From Akebia trifoliata (taxonomy: Eukaryota > Streptophyta > Magnoliopsida > Ranunculales > Lardizabalaceae): a DNA stretch of 64,000 nt. The translations under genes were made by a program, and so were the position numbers. Shown here piece after piece: positions 1-12,337 of the stretch. The DNA is taken from positions 18,988,922 through 19,052,921 of the forward strand of contig CM030711.1 of the NCBI GenBank assembly GCA_017979445.1. The letters are read 5' to 3'. Every line of letters begins with the position of its first letter. Within the stretch, counting starts at the first letter, position 1. The notes beneath the pieces are model-generated. The model was not told the DNA's origin. It ran no database searches and saw nothing but the letters and a program-made list of their open reading frames with translations.

Positions 1-1027
1 TAAAGACATTACATGTTTTGACGTGCTGGTCCTACTTTTTAGGCCATTTGGGTTTCACACAACCAAGCATGCCTGTCGCAACTCTATCATAAGCACTTGC
101 TTGAGATCTTCCTAAGATTAATGATACATGCAAAGTACATGTGGGGTTCTTTACTGTTGTTGATTTTGATCGAAAACTTTGGGCGTGTTACATTGCAGAG
201 AAAATATTTACCTTGGAAATCATTTGTCAGGTAAATAATGAGTGCTTGCAAATCCTTTTCTTCTAGAAATCTTTTGGTACTTTTAATTGAATCTTATAGG
301 TTTTTTGAGTAAGTCTGGCCGTACTAAGTTGATAAGATTTCAAATCTTACAAGGTTGTTGAGCTCACCTTGTGGCATAAGAAAGACATGACCCAATGCCA
401 CAAGAATTTAGAGGACAAAATTATACGATACCTTTCACAAAAAAAAAAAAAAAAAAACTATAAACTTTAAATTAAATAAAAAAGAGTTTCACCATTAAAT
501 TTTAATTTTAAATTTGAGAATTCGGTGGGAGTTCAATAACCGTCCATTTCAAGACCTAGGATCAAGTTCAAAAAAATAATTAAAATTTTTTTTTGTTTGT
601 GTGCATATATGAGATTTTTACATGAAAATCTAGAGGGCTATGATGTTGGATTTGCCGATTTGGTAATCCATTTGAGCTCAACGACCAATGGTAAGATTTG
701 AAATCTTACGAAGTTAGTAAGAAAAGTGTTTCTCTCTCTCTCTCTGTCTTTTTTTGTGAAATGTTGCTGCCACTTGAGGCATATCTCGTGCAAGTAAAAA
801 ATCATTTTCCCCGTTTTTTGTTTTTGTTTTGCACTCAAACACCATTAAATTGAAGTTTTCCATGGCCAACCATTTTCCTTAGAATTTGCCATGCAATCAA
901 ACATATCCTTTGTTGTAAAGGAAGAACTATATCCCATCTCCACCAATGGAGTGACCTAACGTTTATAAAGTATGGAGTGTGACACAATCCAATGTGAATT
1001 GGAATCCCTTAGGGGTAGTTATGTTTT
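1..1027. other. AT-rich flank without a gene
   Basis: I see no gene here. The stretch is AT-rich, with a run of A around 438-457 and a short CT microsatellite near 731-745. Two similar near-perfect palindromes stand out: TAAGATTT-C-AAATCTTA at 333-349 and GTAAGATTT-G-AAATCTTAC at 691-709. The sequence ends where the LTR of element A begins at 1028. Confidence 0.6.
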
Positions 1028-1837
1028 TGTAGGCACCCCATTTTTGCATTCGCCTGATTAATCAACTCGTCGACCCGATTGCAACGGTTCCCAATGATGG
1101 ATGTTTATTCCAATGCTCTATTTGGTTACTAGATGTGTTTCAGAAATTCGGATGAGGTTTCTTGAACTAACAAAACTGTAGAAACCACACTATGCTAGGA
1201 AAATATAACTCCAAAAACATAGAAATCATCTTGCAGACAAAAAGAAGTTTCACGATAAAAATCACTAAAAAATGATCAAATTACCAAAATATCCCTAATC
1301 TTACGAAAATGCCTTTCATAAAGTTCATGATCATTTCGCACAAAAAATTTCATAAATGACACAAAACAATATTCCCATTGAATTCCTTACAAAAAATCGA
1401 TTCCAAAACATCTTAGAATATTGAAAAATGACTTAAAACGCAAAAAGTACTCTCCGAGGGCAAAACGGTAATTTTATAATTTTAATAATTAAAAACTCTG
1501 AAATTAATAATTAAAATATTAATTAATATAAAGTGAAATCCTAATTAAAATTAAAGTCAATCAATTAAGACTAAAGTCAAAATCCTAAATTCTAGTCAAT
1601 CAAGTAAGACTAAAGTCAAAACCCTAATCAATCTAATAAAGACCAAAGTCAAAACCCTAATAGAATTCTAATTAAACTCTAAAACTATCTAATGTAATTC
1701 TAATCATATACTAACTCTACCTAATAGAATTCTAATTAAACTCTAAAACTATCTAATAGAATTCTAATTAAACTCTAAAACTATCTAATGTAATTCTAAT
1801 TAAACACTAACTCTATCTAAAAAGCACTAAAAAAATC

Positions 1838-1845
1838 TATAAATA
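1838..1845 (+). promoter_or_regulatory. TATA box of LTR A
   Basis: TATAAATA in the middle of the LTR is the likely core promoter of element A. The same motif sits at the equivalent place in the other Tat-like LTRs of the window. Confidence 0.6.
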
Positions 1846-2247
1846 AGGGTTTCTACAATCTATTTTCATCTGAAAAAGGCAACCCTAGGAAAAGTAGGTC
1901 AAGAAGCCTCCCAACCTTCCCAAAACCCTAATTTTGAAGCCTTAATTCCTTACCTAACATCCATGCCCCAACTTTAGCTCAAAAAACACCCAAAAACACT
2001 TCCAAAACACCTTGAAATCCATAAAAAAAATCAAAAAACTCACAGATCTAAGAAGAAGATACCTCAACTTGGAGATCAGAAATCAGATCCTGTGATAAGC
2101 GAATAACAAGGAAATACATACGAGGATACTTTCCGCCAGTGCTGTGCGAATCGTTGTAATCCGCGAGGTAATTTTCTTTTTTATTATTATTATTTGTTGT
2201 GTTTTTGGTCTACTGTGCAATGTAATCGTTTTTGGGAATTAGTAAAG

Positions 2248-2294
2248 ATCGACGTTTGCCGGGCGGGGTTGGTGCCTAACACCTTTAAACCCCG
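2248..2294 (+). other. Conserved twin-hairpin module, LTR A copy
   Basis: A weak first hairpin (2249-2263) is followed by stem CGGGGTT (2264-2270), a loop containing GGTGCCTAACACC, and AACCCCG (2288-2294). It is the family-A version of a structure seen in every Tat-like LTR here. The inner GGTG/CACC can also pair. Confidence 0.7.
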
Positions 2295-2453
2295 TAACGT
2301 GATCCCCGGACCCGTATTTTCTTTCGTAGATTAGTGTTATTTACCTTTTAGAGTCATTGTTCGGTTCTTAGACCATAATAACTAGGTGGCGATTCCCAAA
2401 CCTCAAAAATTTAAAGCGGATCCGCGCACCCAGCGTATAGAGAGTGCTTTTAG

Positions 2454-2471
2454 TGGCGACTCCACTGGGGA
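2454..2471 (+). other. Primer-binding site of element A (tRNA-Arg type)
   Basis: TGGCGACTCCACTGGGGA directly follows the LTR. It matches the PBS of elements B and G at most positions. Elements of the Tat/Ogre group are known to use a tRNA-Arg primer with this kind of sequence; the tRNA assignment is from memory. Confidence 0.75.
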
Positions 2472-3960
2472 TTATTGAGGATCAAACTTGAAAAGCTCCA
2501 AGTATGAGAACATTGCCATTTAGACCTAGTTTTGTTTATGTTTATTTTGTTTATTTTTAGTTCATTTGATTCGTTTATTTTTGGGATTGTATTATATTCT
2601 CTCAGCATCATTTTTAGCATATTATTATGAAATATTATTTGCTATAATTCAATTTAGGGTCGTTTGGGATGACCCTAAATAATGCAGGATATTGAGAGGA
2701 TAATGATGTGGAAAAATGGGTGTTGACCCATTTTTATTTTGATTCTATTTTAGGTTTGTATTATCCTTTATTGGTATCCTTTGGTTCAATTTTGGATACT
2801 TTGATTTGGTATATAATTTTTTTTTATGGTTTAATCTAGGGTTATTTGGGATGACCCTAAACAATGAAATATTCAAATTGACATATGAATTGATGATGGG
2901 ATGATGTTGAAATTAGTTATAAAAGTTTGGAGAGCATATTCTTGAATCTTTTTTTTTGTGGTCTCAATTAAAGATCGATTTGGGAGATTCCCAAATAATC
3001 TAATGGTTTAAAGAAAAAAAATTAAAAATAAAAATAAAAAATGTTAAAAGAAAAAAGTTAAAAAAAATTAAAATTAAAAAAAAAAAACCGCAAAATTTTT
3101 AAAAAAAAAACGTTAAAAAAAAATAAAAAATAAAACGTTAAAAAAAATGTTAAAAAAAAAAATTTACAAATTAAATAAAAAAAAAAAAACGTAGCGCTTA
3201 TTTTGATAGAGTTAGTGTTTAATTATAATTCTTTTAGAAAGAGTTATTGTTTAATTATAATTGTTTTAGGTAGAGTTATATTTTAATTATAATTATTTTA
3301 AATAGAGTTATTATTTAATTATGATTGTTTTAAATAGAGTTATTATTTAATTAGAATTCTATTAAGGTTTTGATTTTTAGTCTCAGATTGACTTTAAGAT
3401 TTTGACTTTAGTCTTACTTGATTGACTTTAATATATTGACTTTAGTCTTACTTGATTGACTTTAGTCTCACTTGATTGACTTTAATTTCTTGACTTTAGT
3501 CTTACTTGATTGACTTTAAGTTATCTTGTCCACTTTACGTTATCTTAGAAATAATGCTTATAATATTTATTTACTTCAAATGCTTTCCTTTATTATTTTT
3601 TTCTTTTTGGACAAGTTATAAGGGTTTATACACATTTGTAAATTCACTTATGCACATTCGCTTCATAACTCAATACACAAACCACCCCTCCTATTTAAAA
3701 TCTAGTCCTGAATGTCGGTACTGTCAAGTCCCCCTAGATTATTCATTTGGAGAGGCGGGGAGGAGACATCTACCCCAATCACCAACCTATGAAATTTACA
3801 TTTCAATGTGCATGAAGGTTTGAAGATTAAGTAACCTTAAACCACTTATAGCCTCATGCATCAATACAGTTAGAGGCATAAGACACAAATATTTCAAGAT
3901 GTATTAACCCTTGGGTATCTCGTAATTATTTTTTGTTTATCCCTTGAAGGCAAAGTTGTA
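2472..3960 (+). other. Leader of element A, first part
   Basis: This is untranslated leader with no gene. It contains two hairpin-forming segments sharing the string TTTGGGATGACCCTAAA (about 2652-2690 and 2836-2870), a perfect 10-bp hairpin at 2712-2735, an A-rich low-complexity tract at 3009-3190, and an inverted partial copy of the element's own LTR at 3195-3540. The last 200 bases match the leader of element G around 27500-27640. Insertion B follows, at target ATACC (3961-3965). Confidence 0.65.
3195..3540 (-). repeat. Inverted fragment of an A-type LTR
   Basis: This stretch reads as the reverse complement of LTR A around 1530-1825. It shares the reversed motifs for AATTCTAATTAAAC, ACTAACTCTATC and the repeated GACTTTAGTCTTACTTGATT. 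It lies 1.4 kb downstream in opposite orientation, so a transcript could fold back on itself. Confidence 0.6.
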
Positions 3961-3965
3961 ATACC
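3961..3965. repeat. Target-site duplication of B, left copy
   Basis: ATACC, identical to 15470-15474. Joining the flanks at this site restores the leader of A in register with that of G. Confidence 0.85.
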
Positions 3966-4138
3966 TGAAATCGCCTCGACCCGTTTTCCACCAAATTGTG
4001 GATAGGGGTCCGATTGGTAAATTGGGGACTTTTAGGGAATAAGGAGTCGCCACCTAGTTTAGGTCTAGGAACCATAAATGACTCCGAAATGGATCGGATC
4101 GGTCTATGGATCAGAGAAATGTGTAAGGGGTCAGATTA

Positions 4139-4187
4139 CGGGTTTCGGAAGGTGTTAGGCACCGAACCCGCTCGATCGAGATGATCG
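4139..4187 (-). other. Twin-hairpin module, LTR B (left copy)
   Basis: Arms CGGGTTTCGG (4139-4148) and CCGAACCCG (4162-4170), with one bulged base, enclose the conserved loop (AGGTGTTAGGCA on the + strand). The companion hairpin is CGATC (4173-4177) with GATCG (4183-4187). The copy in the other LTR is at 11688-11719 with its companion just after. Confidence 0.75.
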
Positions 4188-4780
4188 GTCTTTACTACGA
4201 TCCAAGCTATTCTACGGTCAACAGGTAGAGACTAAAGTCAAGATTATGGTCCAATCATCATCACCATCAATATCAAATTAAACCGCATGTGCTAAACGAA
4301 TCTCAAGGCCAATATTCCTCAAATATCACGTAATTATCGAATTTTGCACTAAATGGAAATATTTAAAAAAGCCTTGATCCCGATCTATGCTCTAAGGTCC
4401 ACGTGGCAACATTTCCATTACAAATCCAAATATACAATGATTTTCTGATTAAACTAAAATAGGAATTTATGAAAACTTCCTAACGTAGAAAACTGAGAAT
4501 ATGAAACTTCTAATTTGGGAATTCACGAAATTTCTAAATTAGAGATTAGAAATTTCCTAAATTGAGAGATCAAAATTAGAAATTTGAAAAAGGGGTTTTC
4601 CAAATTAGAAAATTATCAAAATTGGATTTTCCAAATTAGCAATTTACAAATATCAACTTTCCAAAAATAGAAAATCATGATCTTAGGAAAATCACCAAAT
4701 CAAAGAAAACTCCATAAATCCCCAAGATTAGCAAGTTGTGAATCTTCAAGAATCCATTTTTGTCACGTGAACATAAATTG

Positions 4781-5512
4781 ACGAGTCGACTCATCAACAA
4801 CATTTTGAACAGTAAAATAAGTTTTTACACCCCAATGTCCACCAAAATCAACGAGTCAACTCAATGTCTATTTTGTTCATGAATCAATTTTAGAATTCCA
4901 ATGTATATAGAAATCAGTGAGTTAACTCACGTGGAAATATTAAAAGGAAAATCGATTTTACCCATATGAGCACACAAATCAGTGAGTTAACTAGCATGAC
5001 AAGTTGATAAAAAATGTTAATCCTAAACTCCTAATGCACATAAGTCAGCGAGTTAACTCGATACCCATTATTAAAAAGAAAATCGATTTTAAACCCATAT
5101 GAGCACACAAATCAGTGAGTTAACTCATGCCCATTTTATAAGAAAATGATTTTAAATTTCCATGTATACGAAAAGGCAGTGAGTCGACTCAGTTGCAACT
5201 TCATTAAAAATCCAACTTAGAAATTCCCATACTCACACAAATCAGTGAATTGACCCACATGGCAAGCGAATAAAAATCCAACTTTAAAACCTCCCATATG
5301 CACGAAACTCAGTGAGTTGACTCACACCCGTATTAAAAAATCAATTTTGAATCCCTATGTGCACAAAACTCAGCGAGTGAACTCACTTACATATATGAAA
5401 AATCAATTTTAAATCCCTATGTGCTCAACAATTCAGCGAATGGACTCACTTTCATATTATAAAAGATCAATTTTAAACTTCTAACACGCACAAATCAGTG
5501 AGTTGGTTTCCA
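4781..5512. repeat. Palindrome array in LTR B (left copy)
   Basis: About 12 units spaced 60-70 bp apart, each with a palindromic core such as TGAGTTAACTCA or TGAGTCGACTCA, usually preceded by CA. Spacer text is partly shared (for example CATATGAGCACACAAATCAG). Some units have lost symmetry (5242, 5434, 5497). It lies in the transcribed part of the LTR. Confidence 0.8.
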
Positions 5513-6558
5513 CAAACATTCAAATTAACACTCATGAAGAAAACCCACACATGAAATGACGATCCAAGGAGAAGGAGAAAAGAAGAGAAAAAAAATGAAT
5601 AAATACACTTACCACTTGCGAGAATTGGAAGACGAAATTGCTGCTTAAGAAAGGGATGGCTGTTGTGAGTATTCCTTCACGTTTAGTCCATCAAGAGCTT
5701 GTGAGAATGAATAAGCTACAAATCCCGTGAATATAATGGGGTGAGAGAGAGGGCTGCCAACACATGAGGAAAGAAGAGGTAGAATGGTGCTGTGATGGGC
5801 TGCTACTAGGTGATCTCTGTGGATGCTTCAATGGCTGGGATGAGGTGATTTTTGGGATTGCTTCATGGCTGCATGGGGCAGGTTTTTGGGATGCAGTTTG
5901 GACTGAAATGGGGCTGTTAATGGATGGTAGTGATGAGAAAGTCGTCAAAGGAGTGTTGACTGAGAGAGAGTGCTGGTCAATAAGAGCTGCTGGAAGACGT
6001 GTGGGGTTTCTATAAGGAGGTGTTAATGGAGGCTGCTAGAGGACGTGTGGGGGCTGTTAATGGAGGCTGTTATGACGAAGAAGAAGAGGGCTGAGAGAGA
6101 GGGTGTTTGGGGCTGCCGTTGGGGCTGTTAATGGGGCTGAAATAGAGGCATTCAAGAGGGGGCTTGGGTGTTGTAATGAAGGCTGCAGGTGGAGGCCGTT
6201 TGGGGTTGAAGAAGGGATAAAACGAAGAATAGAATGTGAAGGTAGGGGGGCTGATTTCAATGGCTGTGTGAGGTGATATAAGGAAGGCTATGTTCAGTTG
6301 GGGATGAAGACAATATCAATGGCAGTCAAGGTAGCTGTCAAAATGGAGAAGAAGATGGCACGATGGGTGCTGTGATGAAGTTTTTGGAGGAGAAGGTGGC
6401 TGCACATAAACGTGGCTGCTGTGATTCTAATGGAGATGTGAGTCCTTCTCTCTTTTCTACCTTTCACGTTGGGGAGGAAAGTCTTCTTCCTCTTTGTTGT
6501 TTGTGAGAGAGAGGTCAAGAGAGCCCCCTTGGCTGTCCAAAACGTCAGACCCCCTTGG

Positions 6559-8926
6559 AGTCTCGTTTCTCGGACTCAAGCTGACTGGAGCCACGTTTCT
6601 CGGGCTTGGGTTCGCAGGAACTTAAACAATCCTGTTAACTCATTCTACGATTCAAAGGAGTTGGAGTCTCGTTTCTCGGACTCGAACTCAATGGAACCAC
6701 GCTTCTCAGGCTTTAGATCAATTAAACATTCAGTATTTATCGAGCTCAACGATTGAGAGATTGGCCTTTTATTGACTTATCATGCATCTGGATTCATAAT
6801 TATGATTGGGCTTCGCCGGACTTTTAAGTTTTTGAATAAGATTTTTCCTTTTGATCATGGGATCAAGAATGCAAATTTCAGAATCGAAGTTATTCTCAAA
6901 AATGCCCCTAGTTTCAAGGTTGGCTTACATATGAAATTTGACTGTGAAACTGATGGACTGGATTATATTTGAAAAGTATGGAAAAGGAACTACAGACTCT
7001 AATGACAGACAGAAGAATCAACAATCCGTTAAATTCAAGACTCTTGAGATTATCATATGTGCAATAAAAATTGATTATTTTCTTTTGAGTTTCTCTTTGA
7101 AAAATGCTTGAGTTGGACTTTGATAAATATCGGAATATAAGATCTTCCTCTTTAAAGTGGTCAATGATTCTATATTTTCCATTAACAGACACTACCAAAG
7201 ATCTTGCAGTGTTCAAAAGAAAGGCCTCTGAGTTTCTTCAACTTCAACATTGTTTTTGTCAAATGTGAGCTCTCAACTGGAAAATGGATGTTATGGCTTA
7301 AACGATTTTCTACATTCTCCAGCTTCTGGGTAAGCTTTTCTTCTGAATTTTCCTTCTCGATAGGATCTTCCCTTCTATTTGATGATGCCCTAATTTTTGC
7401 CTAGATCGCCTCTTCAGGTTTTCAATCTAGCGGGCTTTATTTTTCCTTTTTTGAAGATGCCTTGATTTTTGCCTAGGTCGTCTTTTCAGGTTTTCAACCT
7501 AGCAGGCTTGCTCGTTTTTTTTTGTTACGCCCTAACTTTTGCCTAAGTCGCCCTTTCAGATTTTCAACTTAGTGGGCTTCTTTCTTTTTGATGATCTCAG
7601 ATACTCAACTTGACAACCTTTGATTCTCTGGACCTTAACCAAATCAATTAACATTCAGGAGGACTTAGTAGGTGGGCTTAGAACATGGTTTAGAAAGGAA
7701 AGGCGTAAGGCTCAACTTCCCAAAATGCCCCTAGTATAACATTCTCCCTTTTTGACAAATCTTTTAAGTCTTTTTCTTTCTAATGCCCCTAGTTAGGCGT
7801 TCTCTGTCATCGTTTTTTTTTGTGCCCCAAGTTTGGGTTTATTTTCTTTTCCTTCAATTCTTTTGATTTTCTTCTTCTAATGCCCCTTGTTTGGTATTAT
7901 TTTCTTTTGCACATTTCAACAGGGGGTTTTCCCTTTCGATGACACTTTCCTTAAGAGAATGTATATTTTATTTTCTATTGTGACCGGGCCTGAAGTAACT
8001 TCTCAAGTTGCTTACGTACCCCAAATCAATTTTTTCTTTTTGGGATCAGGTCAAAACGTAGTTCATACAAGATTTCCCTCCAAAGGTTAGTTGGTATGGT
8101 TTAGAAAGAAAAAGGCTATTGAAATTTTTTTTTTTCAAAGGCTGCGAGGGGCTAGAGAAAGTTATATTTTTCATGGTAAGATAAGCAAATAGTTCAGCCA
8201 AAAAAAGGCCTCCTTTAGTGAAAGTTACTTAATCTGGTCAGGATTCTAGGAACCTGGTATCTTGATTGCGTTGTTGAATGAGATCTTCTTTTGAGAATAA
8301 ACCACCTTCAATCTTCTTTTGTAAAATTGAATACGATTGAGTTTTCCGCATTCGACTGTTCAGTTTTTCTAGGACTCCGAAAAAATCTTTTGTCCTTTAT
8401 GATGGATCATTTCTTGCGAATCTTGGCACCTTTGTTGATGATTTCAACTACATCATTGTTGATAATCTTTGACTTTGAAGTTCATTCTCGACTGTAAGTC
8501 CTGGTCCATTTTGGTGCAATCCGTTCTGATGAAAGGTAAAATGGTATTCGCATTTAACACATCCTCATGAGACCATGCGAAAACACTGTTGAATCTCATG
8601 TTCTTTTGAGGATAATGTAGTACCAGTATGCACTTCTTGAGTGTACTCTCCTATTCCAATATTTATCAAGTTCAATTAGTAAGCTTTGAGCCATTCTTCA
8701 TGTTATATTTTATGTTCACATTATTATTGCACTCATGATAATAAAAAGCTTCTTTACTTTATTGGAATAAAAAGACATAAACCTATCAATTTGACTAAAA
8801 GTTAAAGATTAATAAATCCTAACACAATAGAACTGACCAATTGAATTTAAAGACTGACGCAACTGACACTTAAGCAAAAACTCAAAAAGGGATACGACTC
8901 TGAATGGAAAGGCATAACGCTGGGGT
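6559..8926. other. Interior of B downstream of gag, no recognisable gene
   Basis: Here a full element would carry pol, but no protease, RT or integrase motif is seen on either strand. Near the left edge there is a diverged tandem duplication around TTGGAGTCTCGTTTCTCGG (about 6555-6620 and 6655-6720). Three 70-bp tandem units lie at 7384-7600. The rest is AT-rich, with scattered phrases such as AATGCCCCTAGT. Confidence 0.6.
7384..7600. repeat. Three tandem units of about 70 bp
   Basis: Units start at about 7384, 7456 and 7527. Each runs through TTTTGCCTAGATCGCC, then TTTTCAATCTAGCGGGCTT, with small changes. Their role is unknown. Confidence 0.75.
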
Positions 8927-10463
8927 CTATGCCACTTTGGATATCTTCACAAGGGATGATTCAGACTCGTCCATTTTTTCCATACCTTCATGTTCTGATT
9001 TAAGCTTGTTTGATGTTGGATAACCCATTGCTTCAATACTCTCTTTGCTTTTCAATTCTGTCACTGTCTCAGGGCAGATGGACCCATTCTGGCATGATAA
9101 GGATGCACTATCAAGACCAATCAAGCGGATAAAAGAAGCTGGGTCAACTGAATCGGGTTTGGCCATGGATATTAGATTCAAAGTATGAGGGGGTTGATTT
9201 TGAAAGGTAGGTAAAGGGTTAGTTTTGACATTAGGTGCGGTAGGAGCGGGTATAGTAACTTTTCCTTGTTCGATAAGGTCTTGGATAGCATGGCGGAGGG
9301 TAATGCACCTATCAAGAACGTGGCCGGGCATCTAATGGAATTCACAGAATTGCCCATTGTCTAAGTTTGGAGGGAGAGGATTAGGCAACGGCTTGGGCTG
9401 TAACGGTGTCAACAGTCCCCTTTTCATTAATTTTTGATAGGCAACACTAAGGGACATCCCGAGATTGGAGAATTGTCTCCTAGGCTTGGCTTGTGAGGAT
9501 TGAGTGGCTTGAGGAGCTAGAGCAAAAGAGGTGTGGGCCACTTGCAAGGAATTTGTACTGGGTTTGAAGTGTTTGGGTTTTGACTCAGACGAGTTGCCAA
9601 AGAGTCCTGAGAAGTACGCATCCTCGACTTGATTTCCGACTTCAAGAAGGGATTGAAAGGAAGGGAAGTATTGAGGCATCAAGTACTTGGCGTAATTGGG
9701 AGTAAGATTCCTGAGGATGATTTTAACTTGCTCTTTTTCTTGAGGTCGATCCTATAATTGAGCGGCTTTAGCTCTCCATCGAGCAATGAATTCTGTGAAG
9801 GTTTCCCCAGGCTTCTGCTTAGTCATTTCTAGATCTCTTCTTGTGAGTTCAATGTCCGTGTTAAAGGAGTATCGACCAATGAACTCTTTCATCAATTCAT
9901 GCCATGTTCTTACTCGAGATGAGTCCAGTGACATTAACCAGCGTAAGGCAGGACCTGTAAGGGTTCTCTGAAAAAGTTGGGCCATCTGTTCTTCACTCAA
10001 ACCTTGAGACTGCATGATGCCGACATATATTTTCAAATGAGTCCTAGGGCAGCCAGTCCCATCAAATTTATCTATATCTGGCATTGTGAATTTTTCTGGC
10101 AGACGGACTGTAGGAAATAATGTCATTGCCTCTAATCCAAGGGTGAGATCATCAGGATCCTTGATATTCTTCAATGTAGTTTCTACTTGAGTTATTCGAT
10201 GAGCTAATACAGGGTCAAAGGGCACTTGATCATCTTCAAAATCTTCAACCAGGTCAAACACGGCCTGAGGTTCTACAACTTTATCTTTTTTTCTTTTCAG
10301 TTTTCAGGGCCTCAATTTGTGTCTGGATAGAAGCAATAATCTACGCTTGAAAGGAGTCCAAAATCTGACGGAGTGTTGCTTCATCCATTGTACTTGTTTC
10401 TTCAAGGAGAGTGTTGACTACTTGGGCTTGATAAAGGTACTCTGGTGAGACGACTCTTTTCAT
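8927..10463 (-). pseudogene. Decayed Tat/Ogre-type gag of element B
   Basis: The gene would encode the Gag structural polyprotein that forms the retrotransposon particle. The best preserved part (10261-9752) shows a typical gag core: a FDGTGCPRTHLKIY motif, then QLFQRTLTGPALRWLMSL, then a conserved EFIARWRAKAAQL end. The reading frame continues through an in-frame TAG at 9751-9749 and another at 9334-9332, where the line GQFCEFH-MPGH and a later C form the zinc-finger-like end typical of Tat gag. The ATG chosen is at 10463; between it and 10261 there is one stop and a frameshift in an A-run. The frame ends at 8927 with no pol following. Confidence 0.8.
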
Positions 10464-11495
10464 GGACCCAAAGTGGCATGATTGGTTTAGAACGCCTAGG
10501 AGCAATTATTACCTAATTAGAAGTAGATCAGGATCACATGATAAAAAGAAATTTGACATGATTTAGCCTAGGTCCGGTTGTAAACATTAAGTCCAAATGC
10601 ATTATAAGTCTATAAAGACCACAAGGGTGAAAGAAGTTAATTACGGGTCTACTCCTGGTTGGGGTTGAACCTTGGGTCAAACTAGTTAGTTTGACCTCCT
10701 GATTGCATCTCTTTGGTATGAGTTAGGTTGAATCTTTAAACCTAAAAAAAATCAATTGGTCAAACCGGCTTGATGTTGTTCGGTTAGATCCATTTGCCAA
10801 TTGGGCCAACTGATTTAATTGGTTCAAATTGATTGATGCATTTTATTAATTGGGTCAGATCGATATTGCGGGTTTAATTTGAACGGTGTGGATCGATCCG
10901 CCCACTTACCTTTTGGTTAGATTAAAGGGAGCAACCCGGGAGCACTCATGGTCGATTCGAGTCGTGGCCTAATAGGACCGCACTTAAGTTCAAGGTTCTA
11001 AGCTCACTAAATGATTGAGGCTAGGTTGGGACAAAGCTTAGGTTATTCAGCCCGGAACACCGATATATTATCCCAGTTTTACTTGGTCAAGCAGTACGTG
11101 GTGCTCCAGTTTGATATACCCTATGGTACTGTACTGAAGTTGTAGCGTTCACTGTCATCCCCCGTGTCCCGAAAGACAGGGTTAGCTTGGATCCGGCTAC
11201 GGGGTTTATAAGGACATGTCGTGATGCAAACATGAATATGCATGATCGTGAGTGTGTGCAAAGGGACAAAGTGCGCCCGGGGCATTTTCGAGAATATCCA
11301 ACCATACAAGCCACATACATCCCATCATCAAACCAATCACAGCGAATACAATAATCGATTACATCCAATCACAACCCAATGAAAAAAAGGACAAAATCTA
11401 ACCTAATCTGAGGGTCTCATTGAGTCAACTGGGTTGACTCGAGCAAAAGGTCAACCTAAGGATAGTCTTGGATCGGGTCAAGTTTGACACTAAAG
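10464..11495 (-). other. Leader of element B
   Basis: About 1 kb between PBS and gag with no gene visible. It contains GGTTGA/TCAACC-rich text (10640-10920), a weak relative of the hairpin arrays in A and G. Confidence 0.5.
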
Positions 11496-11513
11496 TCCCC
11501 AGCGTAGTCGCCA
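11496..11513 (-). other. Primer-binding site of element B
   Basis: On the - strand TGGCGACTACGCTGGGGA begins one base after the LTR end. It is the same tRNA-Arg-type site as in A and G with one or two changes. Confidence 0.8.
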
Positions 11514-12337
11514 CTGAAATCGCCTCGACCTGTTTTCCACCAAATTGTAGATAGGGGTCCGATTGGTAAATTGGGGACTTTTAGGGAACAAGGAGTCGCC
11601 ACCTAGTTTAGGTCTGGGAACCATAAATGACTCCGAAATAGATTGGATCGGTTTATAGATCAGAGAAATGGGTAAGGGGTTAGATTACGGGTTTCGGGAG
11701 GTGTTAGGCACCGAACCCGCCCGATCGAGATGATCGGTCTCTACTACGATCCAAGCTATTCTACGGTCAACAGGTAGAGACTAAAGTCAAGATTATGGTC
11801 CAATCATCATCACCATCATCATCAAAATATACCGCATGTGCTAAACGAATCCCAAGGTCAATATTCTTCAAATATCACATAATTATTGAATTTTGCACTA
11901 AATGGAAATATTTGAAAAAGCCTTGATCCTGATCTATGCTCTAAGGTCCACGTGGCAACATTTCCATCACAAATCCAAATATACAATGATTTTCTGATTA
12001 AACTAAAATAGGAATTTGTGAAAACTTTCTAACGTAGAAAACTGAGAATATGAAACTTCTAATTTGGGAATTCACGAAATTTCTAAATTAGAAATTAGAA
12101 ATTAGAAATTAGAAATTTCCTAAATTGAGAGATCAAAATTAGAAATTTGAAAAAGGGGTTTTCCAAATTAGAAAATTATCAAAATTGGATTTCCCAAATT
12201 AGCAATTTACAAATATCAACTTTCCAAAAATAGAAAATCATGATCTTAGGAAAATCACCAAATCAAAGAAAAATCCATAAATCCCCAAGATTAGCAAGTT
12301 GTGAATCTTCAAGAATCCATTTTTGTCACGTGAACAT

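Larger units (their letters stand above)
1028..2452 (+). repeat. 5' LTR of element A
   Basis: The LTR starts TGTAGGCACCCC and is followed two bases later by a primer-binding site. Related LTRs occur at 16307-17792 and 22454-24238 (both reversed) and at 63433-64000. Its expected terminal CA has decayed to TA. It lacks about 115 bp present in the copy at 63433 (around 1300). A TATA box lies at 1838, the conserved twin hairpin at 2248-2294, and a PBS-like GGTGGCGATTCC near 2386. Confidence 0.85.
3966..6558 (-). repeat. 3' LTR of element B, lacking U3
   Basis: Nearly identical to 11515-14117. At 6558 the similarity stops, within a shared CCTTGG, and the remaining 1352 bp of the full LTR (14118-15469, including the TATA box) has no counterpart. 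The copy therefore keeps only the region downstream of the promoter. Conserved hairpins lie at 4139-4187. Confidence 0.85.

Noticed and set aside
5691..6518. Several open frames in both B LTRs (5691-5948, 5764-6015, 6057-6260)
   Set aside because: Overlapping on both strands in a G-rich LTR region and duplicated only because the LTR is; no domain.
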